From the NCBI GenBank assembly GCA_951799425.1, contig OX637395.1, positions 7,680,951 through 7,744,950 of the forward strand: DNA of 64,000 nt. The letters run 5' to 3'. The DNA is from Ilex aquifolium. Lineage: Eukaryota > Streptophyta > Magnoliopsida > Aquifoliales > Aquifoliaceae. Position numbers and translations under genes: made by a program. Every line of letters starts with the position of its first letter. Position 1 is the first letter of the stretch. This document shows, in pieces, positions 42,914-56,500 of the stretch. Below the pieces are notes generated by a model, which saw only the letters and a program-made list of their open reading frames with translations, was not told where the DNA came from and made no database searches.

Positions 42914-43390
42914 ATGAAGTGTGCTGTAAGTTTATCTTACAACTCATTGATGGAATTGGTTTTATTAAAGAGTCTTAATGCATCAAAAAAGGACATTGAT
43001 GTTGGAAAAGATATTTCGGATGATCCAAATGTTGTGTTTGATGAGAATGTAAAGGATTGGAGAAAGTTCTTAGGAATGGAGGAAGCCAAGGTCATTAAGT
43101 CGGAGTTAGAAAGTTACTTGCAAGATGTTGCTGAGTTTGGAAAAGAGTCACAACAGGATTTCTCACATGACGTGTGATATTTTAAAAATTTCTATATCAA
43201 CAGTGGCTTCGGAGTCCACTTTTAGTACGGGAGGTCACGTACTTGATCCATTCCGTAGTTCTTTAACTCTAAAGATCGTTGGGTGTTATATTTGTGCCCA
43301 AGATTGGCTTAGGAGTGATTCATCCCTATTTGAAATAGAAGAAAAGCTAGAGGATATGGAAGACACTGAGAAAGGTAGGTTAATCTAAAG
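42914..43390 (+). pseudogene. hAT transposase remnant, C-terminal dimerisation domain
   Basis: After KSELESYLQDV and a frameshift, the stretch ILKISISTVASESTFSTGG, then HVLDPFRSSLT, ICAQDWLRS and EEKLEDMEDTEKG, is the conserved C-terminus of plant hAT transposases (RICESLEEPER/Ac type). The segment that normally lies between the two blocks is largely deleted. Nothing of the BED finger or catalytic core is visible nearby. Confidence 0.85.
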
Positions 43391-45476
43391 GTTTTTTAGT
43401 GTATTTCTAGGATCTATTGTTATTTCTTAAAGCTTATGCACTTCTCTATTTTGTAGTGTTGGTTGATGATGGTACAAGTTCGGGGGTTGGAAATTCATCT
43501 GTTTTGTTTACTGGTTAAAAAAATAGTAGGTATTGGGAAACTACTTCCTTTTTACTCTCTTTACTCATTCATTCTTCTCCTATTTTTTACTCATTTGTTC
43601 CTATGTTCAGCAGGTAGTATTGGGAGGGAAACAAAGCAAACAACTTGTTTTTGGCTCCATGGACTGTGCTTGATGGCCATTAAAGAGTGTTGGTTATTTT
43701 GTTGTGTTGCGGCCAGGATGTCTGTTTTTTGTTAGACATGTAATGTGGTTTTTTTATGGCTAGGATAGCAGTGCTTATATAGGCATGCTATGGGTTTTTT
43801 TTATGGCCAGGATGGTTGTGCTTATGTTAGACGTGTTTATGTAATTTGGTTGGGTTCAACATGATGGTTGTGTTTGTGTGGATTTTGTGTTGAATTTATT
43901 GTATGTTGAATCTAATATGAAATCAGGGACAACATAATGCATTAGGTAGGTGTACTGCCCAACTCGGATTAGCAAACTCGAATTTAGTCCGAGTTTTAAG
44001 AATTTAACTTGGACAGTATTCGGGTTGAGTAGTTTAAGTTCCAGGTCAGACTCTGGTTGAGTTATGGTTGAAGTTTTTTGGGAAAAACGGAAGCCGCTAC
44101 ACAAATATAGACTTATTTGAGTAAAAGGATACTAATGAAAACTTATTGGGAATAAATGCATTTTGATGGAAAAAGACCAAAAACCCATTCTGCAAGAATA
44201 ACTCTTGCAATAACCCGTTTTTAAAAATAATTATATCACAATCCCTCCCTATTTTCTCTCTCCCTCTCTCCCCGTTACTCTCTCACTCTCTCTCCCCTAT
44301 TTTTTTTTCTCTCTATCTCTCTCCCTTAGTCTCTCACTCTCCCTACCTCCCTCTCTCTTCGTTATTCTCTCACTCTCTCCCCTATTTTGTTCTTTCTCTC
44401 TCTACCCTATTCTCTCTCACACACTCTCTCCCCATATTTTCTCTCACCGTATCTCTTTCTTCCATTGATAATTTATTTTCTTTTCAAATTTGTAAATATT
44501 TGATTTGATTATTTTTGTTTGAAATTATAAATTTTTTGTGATACACCTCATTAGCATATCTGTTTGATGCATCTCTTTGGTATATCACTTTCTTGTTTCA
44601 ATTTTGTAAATCAATTAAGGGTATCATTTTAGTATTTTTGTTTTGATGTATCTTTTTCATGTATCACTTTCTTGTATTAATTTTGTGCATCAATTAGGTG
44701 TATCATTTTAGTGTTTCTCTTTGAATTTTACTGTGCATCTCTTTGGTGCATCTATTAGGTGTATCTATTTATTGTATCTCTTTGTAATCACTGTGTGCAG
44801 TGAATAACCGGTGCAACTTGTACCTATTAGGTGTATCTATTTGAAGAAAGCAACGTTTGGAACCGAATCAGAAAGTCACGTTTGGAGCCATATCATAATA
44901 CCTTCAATTGGTATGGAACCGAATCAAAACATCCACAACTAGAGCATATATGAAATAATAAAGTTTGAAGGCAACGGTTGAAGAATATTTTGTAAATTAA
45001 TTTAAGAATAAATGTTTAAAATTCAAACGAATGAAAAAATTAAATCAAATCTTTACATATTGGAAAAGAAAATAAAGAGAGAAAAAAAGGAAAGAGAGAG
45101 TAACGGTGAGAACAAATAGGTGGAGAGAGAGTGAGACAGAGACAGAGAAAAAATAGGGGAAAAAGAGTAAGAGAGGAAAAATGAGAGAGAGAAAATAGGG
45201 AGAGAGAGTGAAAGAATAAGAATAAATGTTCATAATTTAAACGAACCACAAAATTAAATTAAATTTTTACATATTTGAAAAAAAATAAACAGTTAATCAA
45301 TTATGCATTATTTAAGGAATGGTAATTAAGTAATACAAAAAAAAAAACTAAATTGTGTACCTAATAATAAAAAAATTATATATAAATAAACTTAATGGAG
45401 TAAAAATCTTATTATTGAACTTTCTCTCAAATAAGTTTTAGAAAATATATACTCATACCCAATTTTTCTATCTATA
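43391..45476. other. Intergenic: CT-rich and GA-rich low complexity, 79-bp tandem repeat
   Basis: No gene. CTCTC-rich sequence occupies about 44230-44470. GAGAG-rich sequence occupies about 45060-45230, roughly its complement. A 79-bp unit beginning GATGYATCT is duplicated at 44566-44644 and 44645-44722. The ORF at 43463-43735 has no recognisable domain. Confidence 0.5.
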
Positions 45477-46151
45477 TCTATATAATAAAGTATCTTACAA
45501 TTTAAATCTCAAAAGAAAAACAAAATGACTTTTGCTTTTCGCGATTCAAATCGTTTTAACTTTTACTTTAAAATTAATCTAATGGTTAATATTAACACCC
45601 TAAATTTAATAGGAAAAATAGGACCCTAAGGGTGTGTTTGAAGTGACTTTTTAAAAGTAGTTCTAAAAATTATTTCTCATAAGTACTTTAAAAAAAAAAA
45701 ATAGTGTTTGAAACCGCCCCACCACTACCTTTACTACTACCACCACCATCACCGTCGCCGTCGCCGCCGTCGTCGCCACCACCACCACCGTCGCCGCCAC
45801 CACCACTACCATCGCCGTCACCGGCACCACCACCACCGTCGTCGTCACCGGCACCACCACTGTTGTCGTCGTTGCCGCCACCACCACCACCACTGTCGCC
45901 GTCGCCGGCACCGGCACCACCACTGTCATCGCCGCCGCCACCACCACCACCATGATCATTGCCACCCACCACAACCATCACTGTCTCCTACCACCACCAC
46001 CACCTCTCACCTCTCACCCTCACTACAACTGATGCTTAAATTCATTTATCTCTCTTCTATGTTTGTGATTTGATTTTGGATATAAATACAAATATGTTTA
46101 TTGTTTATCATTTTTTATTACTCTGTGCCTTCAGGCACATGCAATAACTAG
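45477..46151 (+). mobile_element. Non-autonomous Helitron, copy C
   Basis: The 5' end is A/TCTATATAATAAAG, identical to copy B. The 3' end has the hairpin TGTGCC-TTCA-GGCACA (46124-46139) followed by CTAG (46148-46151) and T. The interior has a CCACCACCGTCGCC-type triplet tract (about 45715-45965). Length 675. Copy D follows head-to-tail with no spacer. Confidence 0.85.
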
Positions 46152-47092
46152 TAATAAAATATAATACAATTTAAATCTCAACAGATAAACAAAATGACTT
46201 TTACTTTTCGCGGTTAAGATCTCTTTAAATTTTCCTTTAAAGTTAATCCGACGACTAATATTAACACCTCAAATTTAATAAGGAATAATACCCTAAGGGT
46301 GTGTTTGGGTGACTTTTTAAAAGTATTTTATAATTTCTCAGAAGGATTTTTTTAAAAAAAAATTAATGTTTGGAACCGTCTCACTATCGCCGCCACCCCA
46401 CCACCATAACTACTCCTATCACCATCATCACCACCCCCACCGCTCCACCCCTACTGCCACCACCACCACCTTTGCCACAACAACCGCCGCCACCCCTTTA
46501 CCACCACCATCACCTCTACCACCGCCCCACCACCACCACCACTGCTGTCGCCACCTTACCACCACTGTTACTGTCCCACCATTACCCCTACCACCCCCAC
46601 CGCCCCACCATCACCCCCAACCACCACCCCACCACCATTGTCGCCACCGTCATCGCCCACCATTACTGCCACCCACTGTCATTCACACCCACCACACCTA
46701 CCACCACCGTCATTCGTTACCACTCATCACACTATCGCCCAGAAGAATTCGTCGTCGTCCACCACCATTATTACCAACCATCATCACCGCCGTCACCCAT
46801 GGCTACCACTACCACCATCGTCACCCAAAAACCAACCACCACTATCACCGTTGTTACCCACGACTGCCACCATCACTACGATCGTTGCCACCCACCACAA
46901 CCATCACTGTCTCCTACAACCACCACCACTGCCGCCTACCACCATTATCACTGCTCACCCCTATTATAACTGAAGTTTAAATTTTTTTCTCTCTTCTCTA
47001 TATTTATGATTTGATTTTTGGTATGAATACAAATATATTTATTATTGATATTTTTTTATTACTTTGTGCTTTCAGGCACAGGTAATAACTAG
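46152..47092 (+). mobile_element. Non-autonomous Helitron, copy D (5' TC missing)
   Basis: This starts directly after the CTAG of copy C with TAATAAAATATAATACAATTTAAATCTC and ends with hairpin TGTGC-TTTCAG-GCACA (47065-47080) and CTAG (47089-47092), then T. Its triplet tract (about 46375-46970) is the longest of the four and the most diverged. The missing TC at the 5' side mirrors copy A in the other tandem pair. Confidence 0.82.
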
Positions 47093-47639
47093 TATTTTTA
47101 TATCTCGGGTTGGATTATGATTAAAGATTATATACTTCGGGTTGAGCCTAAATTGATCCCCTAACGTGTCCAAATTGAACCTCCGGAAAGGGAAGGAGAT
47201 GAGACAAATAAATAAATGAAAAAAAAGAGAAAATTGAGAATCAGAAGAGAGAGAAAGGAACGGATTAAAGAATGAGATAAATAAATAGAAGAGAAAAAAT
47301 TAAGGAACAAAGGAGAGAGTGTATGGGGATTGGGGACAGTTCGCCGTCTTAATTAAGAATATTTTTATTGAGCGTTGACTTTATAAACATTTGACGACCT
47401 AAAACTCAAAAAGCCCTCAATGTTCGCACGTTTCCCTAAATAAAATGTGCTGTGCAAAATCTTACGAAGCACCTCCGATACAAGCTATCATTTCTCCGCC
47501 ACATTGAGAGGTCATCAGTCAACCATTTACAGCCATAAATAGCCACTTTGGAATCTTCAAAAACTCCTTTCTCACCGCTCATAGGCCACTCTCTCTCCTC
47601 CCTGCTCTCTCCGCCTCCCTCCCCCTCTCTTAATTTGGC

Positions 47640-47716
47640 TACATAGAAAGGCGGACACTGGAACCTCAATCCTTTCAGGTTTTCACACAGAGCGGCGTAG
47701 ATCGTAGCTCGGACAG
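47640..47716 (+). other. 5'-UTR exon of the ADP/ATP carrier gene (approximate start)
   Basis: A GC-richer leader ends CGGACAG and is followed by a GTAAATTAA donor at 47717. The next exon begins after TTCTTGTAG at 49706, ten or so bases before the ATG. The 2-kb leader intron is T-rich, as plant introns are. The transcription start is not defined by the sequence. Confidence 0.55.
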
Positions 47717-49714
47717 GTAAATTAATCGTTTCTCCGATCGACATATAGATCTGTTCATTTGTAGTTGTAGCAGACACTAGTACATCGAAGATCGATACAG
47801 ATCGGTTCGAAGGAAGATCTATCACTTTTGAATCGATCTGTTCATTTTCTATGTAGAGTACTGTGAAATAGCATTTGGACGTTGTGGATGATCTGTAGTT
47901 TCTTTGATCTTTCTGTTAGTATATTATCGTTGTGTTGGTCTGCTTGTGTGTGAATGAATTTTTTGTTTTTGTTTTGAGCAAATGTGTGAATGAGATTTGA
48001 CTTGCTAAATTTACAGTCTCTTTGGCTTCGTGATCATTTGTGATTCGATCTTTTCATTTTCTTCCTATGGTGCCGTGGAATAGCATTTGGTCTTTGTTGT
48101 TGATCTGTAGTTTTTTTTTATCTTTCTATTGGGACAATTGTTTATGCGTTTTTTCTGCTTGTGTGGGTGCGAAAGTGATTTGATTTGCTAACTCGGCAGC
48201 CTTTTTTGGTTCATCCGCTCACCAAGTGTTGATCTTCATTAAAAAGTGATTCTGAATTGGTGCGTATCCTTTATTTACTAGGTGTTTATCTTTCAATTTT
48301 CTCGCTGGAAAATTGATTCATTTTTTTTCCACATGAATACACACTTAAGGCTGCAGATGAACACAGAAGGCTGAGGATTTAGGGGCACCCTTCAGATAAA
48401 TTCGGTTAATGTTTTGTTTTTAAAACCTTTGTTGGTTACGTGTTGGTTTCAGTCAATGGAATTTGGATCTACTGCTCTTTTGGATCTATTATATCTTTGT
48501 TATTGTGGATGTGTATATTTGTATAAGATTGATATCACATACAGACATATTTTAAGCTCTTCGTAGATGATCTGATCAGATGTATGTATCTCTTGTCGAA
48601 CTTATGGATTTTGTGGTTAGGTATTGTCTATATTTAGCCATGGATTATTGTTGAAATGTAATTCTTCTCCTCCTCTAATTGACATGCAAAACTTTTTTTA
48701 AATCTTTTTCTTTGATTCAGATTTCATTCAATTTCAGTACATAGTTCTTGTTCTTTTGAGTGATTAAGTGGTACTTCGACTCACTATTTTTTCTGCCTAT
48801 GTCAAGAAATCGAATTATTTTGTAGGAATTTTGCATTTTGGGGTCTTCTGGTATTTGGCTGTTCCCTGGTTTCTTTGAAACATTTAAAGCTGTGGATGCA
48901 GCGTGTCTTTTTTTTTTCCCTTCCTCTTATTGCTTCCTCTTTTTGTTTTGTTTATGGAAATGAAAATTTGGCTGTTCCCTTTTCCAAGTTTTTTCTATTG
49001 ATGGATCAGACTGCCACTGGTAGATCATCCCTGGTTTTATAGTTCTTGGATAATTGGATTTGATGCCTCTGCAATTAAGATTTAGACAAGTTTTAAATAA
49101 TCTCGCCATTTCACAAATAATTTATTGGTATATTATTATGTGACTTTACTTTAAGATAATGCTCTTGAGATATGAGTGCTATAATGTCTCTAAGATATAC
49201 AACTAAACTACCTAAATAACTATTGGTTATTTCTTGCGGTGTTTGATGCAATTACTTCTTATTTAAGATTCTGTCTTAGTTGATGAAAGAAGTTGTGAGT
49301 CTTGTGACTTTGAATTTCTTTGTTTGGTAAGCAGTTCTAGTCACTTCTAGGTTCCATGGGAACTGATCGAAATGGTTTTCGTGTGAATCCTCGATGGTGG
49401 ATAACTTGAACTTGAACTTGCTTATATCTATGCATTAATGGTGGTTTCGAAGAATGTTCCTTAGGAGATTTTCTGTTTTTGTACAACCTGTTTGAATGTT
49501 CCCAAGACATATACATATGAATATACATATATATGTTTATATTTTTTTTGTGTGAGTTTGTGTGTCTCTCTATGCCCTTTGTGTGCGTGCTTATTTATGG
49601 TTCTAAAGAACTCCACCCTTCTTTTTCCTTCTGTATATGTTTTGTCTCCTGATATATCTCATCATTGAATAGCCTGTATTTTGACAGTAGATACTTTTTC
49701 TTGTAGGAAAAGGC

Positions 49715-51397
49715 ATGATGACTGATCAGCCACAATACCCAACGGTTGCTCAGAAGGTAGCTGGCAAGCTCCTTCTTAGATCTAGCCCAGTTCAAGATTT
49801 TCGGACTTATGAGACAGGTTTTCAGCAGCCTTCTCTTTATCAGAGGAAATTTCATTATGGGAATTACACCAATACTGCATTGCATTATTCTATGTTGCAA
49901 CCATGTCGAGCTACACAAGATCTATCCATGGTCGCATCGAATGTGTCTCCTGTTTTTGTCCAAGCCCCTTCAGAGAAAGGTTTTGCTGGTTTTGCCATTG
50001 ATTTTCTCATGGGTGGAGTCTCCGCAGCTGTATCCAAAACAGCTGCTGCTCCAATTGAGCGTGTGAAGCTTTTGATCCAGAACCAGGATGAAATGATCAA
50101 GAGTGGTAGGCTGGCTGAACCATATAAGGGTATTGGTGATTGTTTCGGCCGGACAATCAAGGAAGAAGGGTTCGCTTCATTATGGAGAGGGAACACTACT
50201 AATGTCATTCGTTACTTCCCAACTCAGGTTAGTTTTTTATTAGCGTTTTGTTCATACTCGTAATTTCCTAACATCGTGGCTATTTTCCCTGCCAGTGTTA
50301 CACTCTATTCTTATATTACTTGAACATTTCACCAGGCTTTCAACTTTGCATTTAAAGATTACTTCAAGAGGCTGTTCAACTTCAAGAAAGACAGAGATGG
50401 TTACTGGAAATGGTTTGCTGGCAACCTGGCATCAGGAGGTGCAGCTGGTGCTTCTTCCCTTCTCTTTGTCTATTCCCTGGACTATGCTCGTACCCGTTTA
50501 ACAAATGACACAAAGGCCGCAAAAAAGGGAGGCGAGAGGCAATTTAATGGATTGGTTGATGTCTACAGGAAGACAATAGCATCTGATGGTATTGCTGGGC
50601 TTTATCGTGGATTCAATATTTCATGTGTTGGGATCATTGTGTATCGTGGTCTTTACTTCGGAATGTATGATTCCTTGAAGCCGGTGATCCTTACCGGGAA
50701 GTCGCAGGTAAATTTGCCTTGCTTTGACAGTCTTACGATAATAAGTGGACAAGATGAAATATTCTTCATCACTTTGGATGGCCATTATGCATCCCTCCTG
50801 TTTCAGGCATTTATATTGTCTTCTTTAAGATTAATTGTAACAGGAAATATAAATAAGGTTGACTTAGAATTATTGGACTGATGCATACAATAGTGTCAAC
50901 GGGCACAAGTTATACAGGCTTCTTATTTGCATGCTTCCCAGAATTTTTTTTAATTGTTTTGGACTTTTTTGCTTTTGTGAAATGACAACTTAAGAGCTAC
51001 ACGTGTTTTCTATCATTTCAAATGGAAATCGTTAGACGAGGCTAATTCTAATTTTATCCCACAGCTTCATCACAATTGTTTTCTGCTTTAATGCTTTCAG
51101 GATAGCTTCTTTGCTAGCTTTGCCCTTGGTTGGGTCATCACCAATGGTGCTGGCCTTGCATCCTACCCACTTGACACTGTTCGCAGAAGAATGATGATGA
51201 CATCAGGTGAAGCGGTGAAATACAAAAACTCGTTTGATGCATTCTCTCAGATCCTGAAGAATGAGGGTCCCAAGTCTCTCTTCAAGGGTGCGGGTGCAAA
51301 CATTCTCCGTGCCGTTGCTGGTGCTGGTGTCCTTGCTGGTTATGACAAGCTGCAGCTTATCGTTTTTGGAAAGAAATACGGATCTGGTGGTGGTTAA
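49715..51397 (+). CDS. AAC: Mitochondrial ADP/ATP carrier (adenine nucleotide translocator)
   Basis: This inner-membrane antiporter exchanges cytosolic ADP for matrix ATP. Three exons, 49715-50227, 50336-50707 and 51101-51397, join in frame to 393 residues, near the usual plant length. It has a plant-type N-terminal extension of about 80 residues, followed by the carrier domain from [25 protein letters not shown]. The three mitochondrial carrier motifs are PIERVK, SLDYAR and [12 protein letters not shown] (residues about 323-328) is the ADP/ATP carrier signature. An ATGATG start offers two adjacent Met; the first is taken here. A leader intron of about 2 kb lies upstream. The gene appears intact. 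Confidence 0.96.
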
Positions 51398-53469
51398 GTA
51401 AAATGGTATTCTCATCCCATTGTTCCTTTTACATTAGATGGTGATGAAAAAAATTCTGAGTTCCAGATTTTGTCCCGGCATTTTTGTTTTTGGCTTTTGA
51501 ATAATTCAATTGTGAAGGAGAGTTGCTCCCAGACCATCTTTGATTTGGCTTGATTTTTGATCTTGTAAACCTGATAAATTATAGCGGCTGCCAATGCAAT
51601 CGCTGCCCTTGATTTTCCGAGATATGAACTGAGGCATTTATTCCAGGTGACGCATCTTCTTTTCTCTTAATGTATTGCATGGATTGAGTTTGTGTTTTTA
51701 TCCCTTCTGCTTATATAACTGATACCAGGTATGGCAACAGCTCCTTGAACTTTGGACGCAGAGAAATCTGGTCACTTGTGTAAGTGCAATTCAGTTGAGT
51801 TGTTTTCTTATGAATAGGACTGTTTAGTGGGCCGAGCTGGCCTGAACTCTGCCTCCTCGGCTGCATGTTTTTCTACGCAATTTGTTTTTGAGTTGAGCCG
51901 AGTTGAGTTTGGACTACAATTTAGCTTCGACTGAAAGTTTGAGACGGGTTTGGGTTAGTCTTGGTTTAATTTGCCAGTGGCACCATGATCAAATCCTGCC
52001 ATGCGAGAAGACCAAAGAATATCAAGAAGAAAGAGATTTGGGAAAAAGTTATTCTATTAAATCACTCAACTTGATTTCCTTTATACTATCTCCTATGTGC
52101 TTCCCTATTATTTTGCACTATGTTTCTTGCTGAAACTAAACATAATTCATTTACTTGAAACTAATTTGTCGGCGAATGTGTCAATTAAGTTGAGATATAA
52201 ATTTCATTGTGATGCAAATAATGTGATAAATTTTGCAATTGCATTACGAGAAATGGTTCCTTTCAATCAAAAACATAATTGTTTTTAACATTTCTTAGAA
52301 TTATTTTTTTTTTAGATTTAATTTTGTCTAACTACTATTTTATAGAACTTTTTTATACACATCTAGTATACAAATAATACATTTTTATTAGTTACATTTC
52401 TTGAATTATTTTTTTTTTAAATTGAATTTTGTCCGACTGCTATTTTACAAAACTCTTTTATACCTATCTTAGTGCAAAAACAATACATTTCAATACGTGT
52501 ACATGTACATAGTATTATCCAGAAACATGGGATCAAATCCTGCATTAATCAGGGTGGAGATGTTAAATAACAACAACAATAATAATATTAAAAAAGAGAG
52601 TTACCCCAATTATGTGGCTCAAACATTAAAACAATAGTGAAAAAAGTGATCGTATCATGGGTATTTGATTTTTTAGCAATGCTATGAGACTTAATTCGGG
52701 ACTTAATCCAAAGGATTAATTCATTGAAAATCATTAGATAAGTATGAATTTTAAAATTAGATTAAATTCACTTTTAATTCAACAAGTATAATCGATTAGG
52801 ATCCTACATTAGATATCTAAATTAGGTACTTACAATATTTTTTAAAATATTTCTAACAATATATACTGATATGCTTCATCAATAGTCCAATATTATTGTT
52901 CAACAAAACCCTAATGTGAAAACGGTGATTCGTATTGCTCCCCACCATATATAGCTGATAATGAATTATATAATATGAGTTTGTGTCTTGTTTAAGTTAA
53001 ATTCTAACACAATCTCGTCTCATTTATAAATCGTGTATAATCAGATTAATACGAGTATACGCCATGATTAGTCAAATTCATATTATGCTTACTCCCGCAT
53101 TCATATTCACTAAATTATTAAGTAGATTAGATAATTCACCCAGTTATCGGCCTAAAGTCACAAAACCTATACCCAAATTCAATAATTATGCTAATTAATA
53201 GTTAAGAGTGTCCGAACTAACTTATGTGTATCTCGACTAATTACCTTTGTTGTACGATAAAAAACAATTTCGTAAGGTACTTGCTAATCATGTAGAGAAT
53301 CACCATACCTGATCTCCCCTGTCCTAGGCAAAACCAGGTCTTCTAGAACATAAGGTAAACAAAACAATAAATGAGAAAAATCTCCAACGGTCGAAAAACA
53401 GTAAAATATAACCCCTCTCCATTCTCCAACGGTTCACTCTTCACTGTCTCAGCTCCCCCCGCTAACTTT

Positions 53470-53501
<32 letters not shown>

Positions 53502-53569
53502 AACAAAGATCAACTCTTCCGATTCAAGCTCTCTCTCTCTCTCTCTCTCTCTCCCTCCCTCCCTCGTAG
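51398..53569. other. ADP/ATP carrier 3' UTR and intergenic stretch
   Basis: The 3' UTR probably ends within 200-400 bases of the stop. A segment starting ACATTTCTT at 52289 is repeated about 104 bases later (52393), with 80-90% identity by eye. Near 53471-53501 and 53528-53562 two CT runs lie in the leader of the next gene. Confidence 0.5.
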
Positions 53570-56500
53570 ATGGAAGTAGCCATAATCGATTGGAAAACCA
53601 TAGACTCCAGCTTCGTGAAAGACGAACTCTACGAGAACATCAATGCCCCAAAGTGGGTTGATCTCAATGATCCCAAAGATTCCGTTGACGACGAAGCTTG
53701 GTTCTGCAGACCTGGTAACACAAACACACACACAGATACATGCCTACACACACACACACACAGATATATATATATATACCTTTTTAGATGGAAATTCTTG
53801 AAGTTTAGTTGAGAATTCTTTGATGGAACCTGACATTTGAGTGCATTTTGTTGGTGCAGATTGCAAACATCCGAAGAGGGTTGAAGATTTTTACAAAGAA
53901 ATGCCTAATTTAAAGGTTCAATTCTTTATTTTCTTGATTTCTATGAAGCCTCGTTGTGTTTGGTTAGCAAGAAAGTGTAGGAAAACATACACTGGAGAGA
54001 GCCCAGATTATATTTTCAACACTGGAGAGCATTAAACTTTTATCCAACCCAATACATAAACCGCATTTGGTGTAGAGAACCAAAAAAACATTAATGCAGA
54101 AATTCAAGATTCAAATTTTTTTTTCCATTTTCCCTGCACTTTCCGGCAACAATTTTCTTCTGATTTTGTTCATTATCCTTTTTTCTTCCAACGAAAAATG
54201 TGTTCAAATCTCAACTTCTCCGATCACCATGCATTTTTATATTGTTAGGCCATCAAAAAATGTTTCCAAATGATTACTTCCAGTGAATTGTTGCAACCAT
54301 AAAACCTACTTTTCCTTCATAGAACATACTATACATTAAACAGATGATGCCAGATTTAGTTTTTCTTTCCTTTTCCTTTTCCTGTACTTTCTCTGCTGCC
54401 AAGCATAAGGTTAAAATTTTCACTTTATTATGGCCTCACTTTCTTGATGATCAATGCTTTTATTTCTGTGAAGCACCAGAGATCAACTAGTGTGTCTGAA
54501 ATCCTCCCATTGGGTGATCGAAATAGAAGGTACAAAAATGAAAAAAACTTAGCTCTAGATAATGAAATTCAAGTTGATTTTTGCATTAATGATTTACAGT
54601 TCCTCCATTTTCTTGTTCAGAGATTCAACACTGAAGAAGAGAGGGTTCACTCAAACTCCATTTTTGTCAAACAAAGACCTTAAATGTGATTCAGTTGTTG
54701 AAGATAGCGAGAATCAGAACCCCAATCTATCCACACCACCAAATCACAAAGCTAGTAGATTCATGAAAGAAGCAGTTAAATCAAGTGCAGAGAAGAAAAG
54801 GGCTGATAATTCCTTGCACAAGGAAGAGGCGCCGAGGCTGAGAAGTACACTATCAGCACGCAATTTGTTTGCAGGGAGGGATATATTGAATCAGATAACA
54901 GAGTTTTGTAATGAGTTGAAGAGATTGGCGATGAGGCCAAAGGACAGAGAGAATCTGGAGAAAGAGAATGTGAAGAGTCCGGTGAGAATGCATAAACAAG
55001 AGGTGAAGAACCATTTATGCGAAAATTCTAAGGATATGAATGAGAAAGAGGAGAGGAAGCCATTGCTAGCGCCGAGTAAAGAGAAATGTGAAACAATGGA
55101 GAAGAGAAGTGTCAAGGACAAGCAGAAACAGGAGGTGAAGGACCATTTAGGTGGGCATTTGAGGGATTTGAATGAAAGAGAGGAGAGGAAGCCATTCCTA
55201 GTGTTGAGTAAAGAGAAATATGAAACAATAGAGGAGAGCAATGTCAAGGAGAAGCTGAGGAGGAAGAAGTAAGTCTCTTTGAATACTCATTAAAATACAT
55301 ACATGTATACTTTGATAGATATATATGCAGTATACAAAATCTCTAAGGTTCTTTAATTGATGGAACATAGAAGTTTAGAGACATTTTGTTGTATTTAGTG
55401 TAGTCTTTAGGATGATCCATCATCTTATGCTTTGTCTTAGATTATGTATAATCTGATAGACATGAGCACTGTACTCATGATTCACTTGGAACACTTAAGC
55501 TGCAAACTGCAAAGTCAATACTATTTGTTATTGCAGAGCCATTTTCAGTCATTTGAAATATATGATAATGGTTGAATACTTCAAATTTTGGGGGATGTTA
55601 GATGAAGTTTACTCTTGAGAACCACCTGTTTTATCAAAGACTAAAGGACAATTTTATTGTCCAGAAGAACTGATGAAGCAGAGAATACCCCAATATCTGT
55701 GGACTTGAAGAACATAAAGGGCAAAGGACATGCAAGCTTGTTAGAAATCCGGACCTGTCCCCCCTCTCCTCAATGTTTTTCAGCCAGGCGCGAGCCCAAC
55801 AAAGCCACCCTGCCCAAGGCTTTCAAGTCTAGACCTCAGGTATATTTAACTTTGAAGTCTAGACCTCAGGAATTTCTTTTTCCCTTAATATTTTCTTCAG
55901 CTTGCTTATTACTTTATTGCATGTTGAGGCAAAAGGTAGATCCACTGATATTAGATAACATTTATGCAAGCAATAAAAAATAGAAATATGAGTGGCTTTG
56001 ATTGTTTTCCAATTATACTTTGAATGATGCATTTGATCATGTTATTCATTGTTTAGACAAATCTTTTCAATGCAAGGTACATTATGACCAAGTTACAACT
56101 ACTTTCTGGCCACATCTGAAAAGCAAATTGGCCTCCCCCAGCTCATGAGTTATGATTAGTGATACCCAAATTGCAGTCAGTTCATCCTGCCCATGTGATT
56201 TAAGATGTCAATTGTCAGTAACCATAGACGTAGAAAGAGAATATGAAGGAAAAAGATCACAGTTAGTGCTAAACTATGTACTCCATCAAAACAATTGATC
56301 AGTTACTCCTGCAAAACTAGACTGGTATTATTGACATTGAATGTTGAACGGATATCAAGAGCTTTGGAGAGCGAATTAGCCTCCCCCAGCTCCTATGTTA
56401 TGAGTAGTAGGCATTTACAGCACTCAAACATGCAATCAGTTCATCCCGCCCATGTGATTCTCATATTTGTAAACATGGATGTAGGAAGAGAATACTACCA

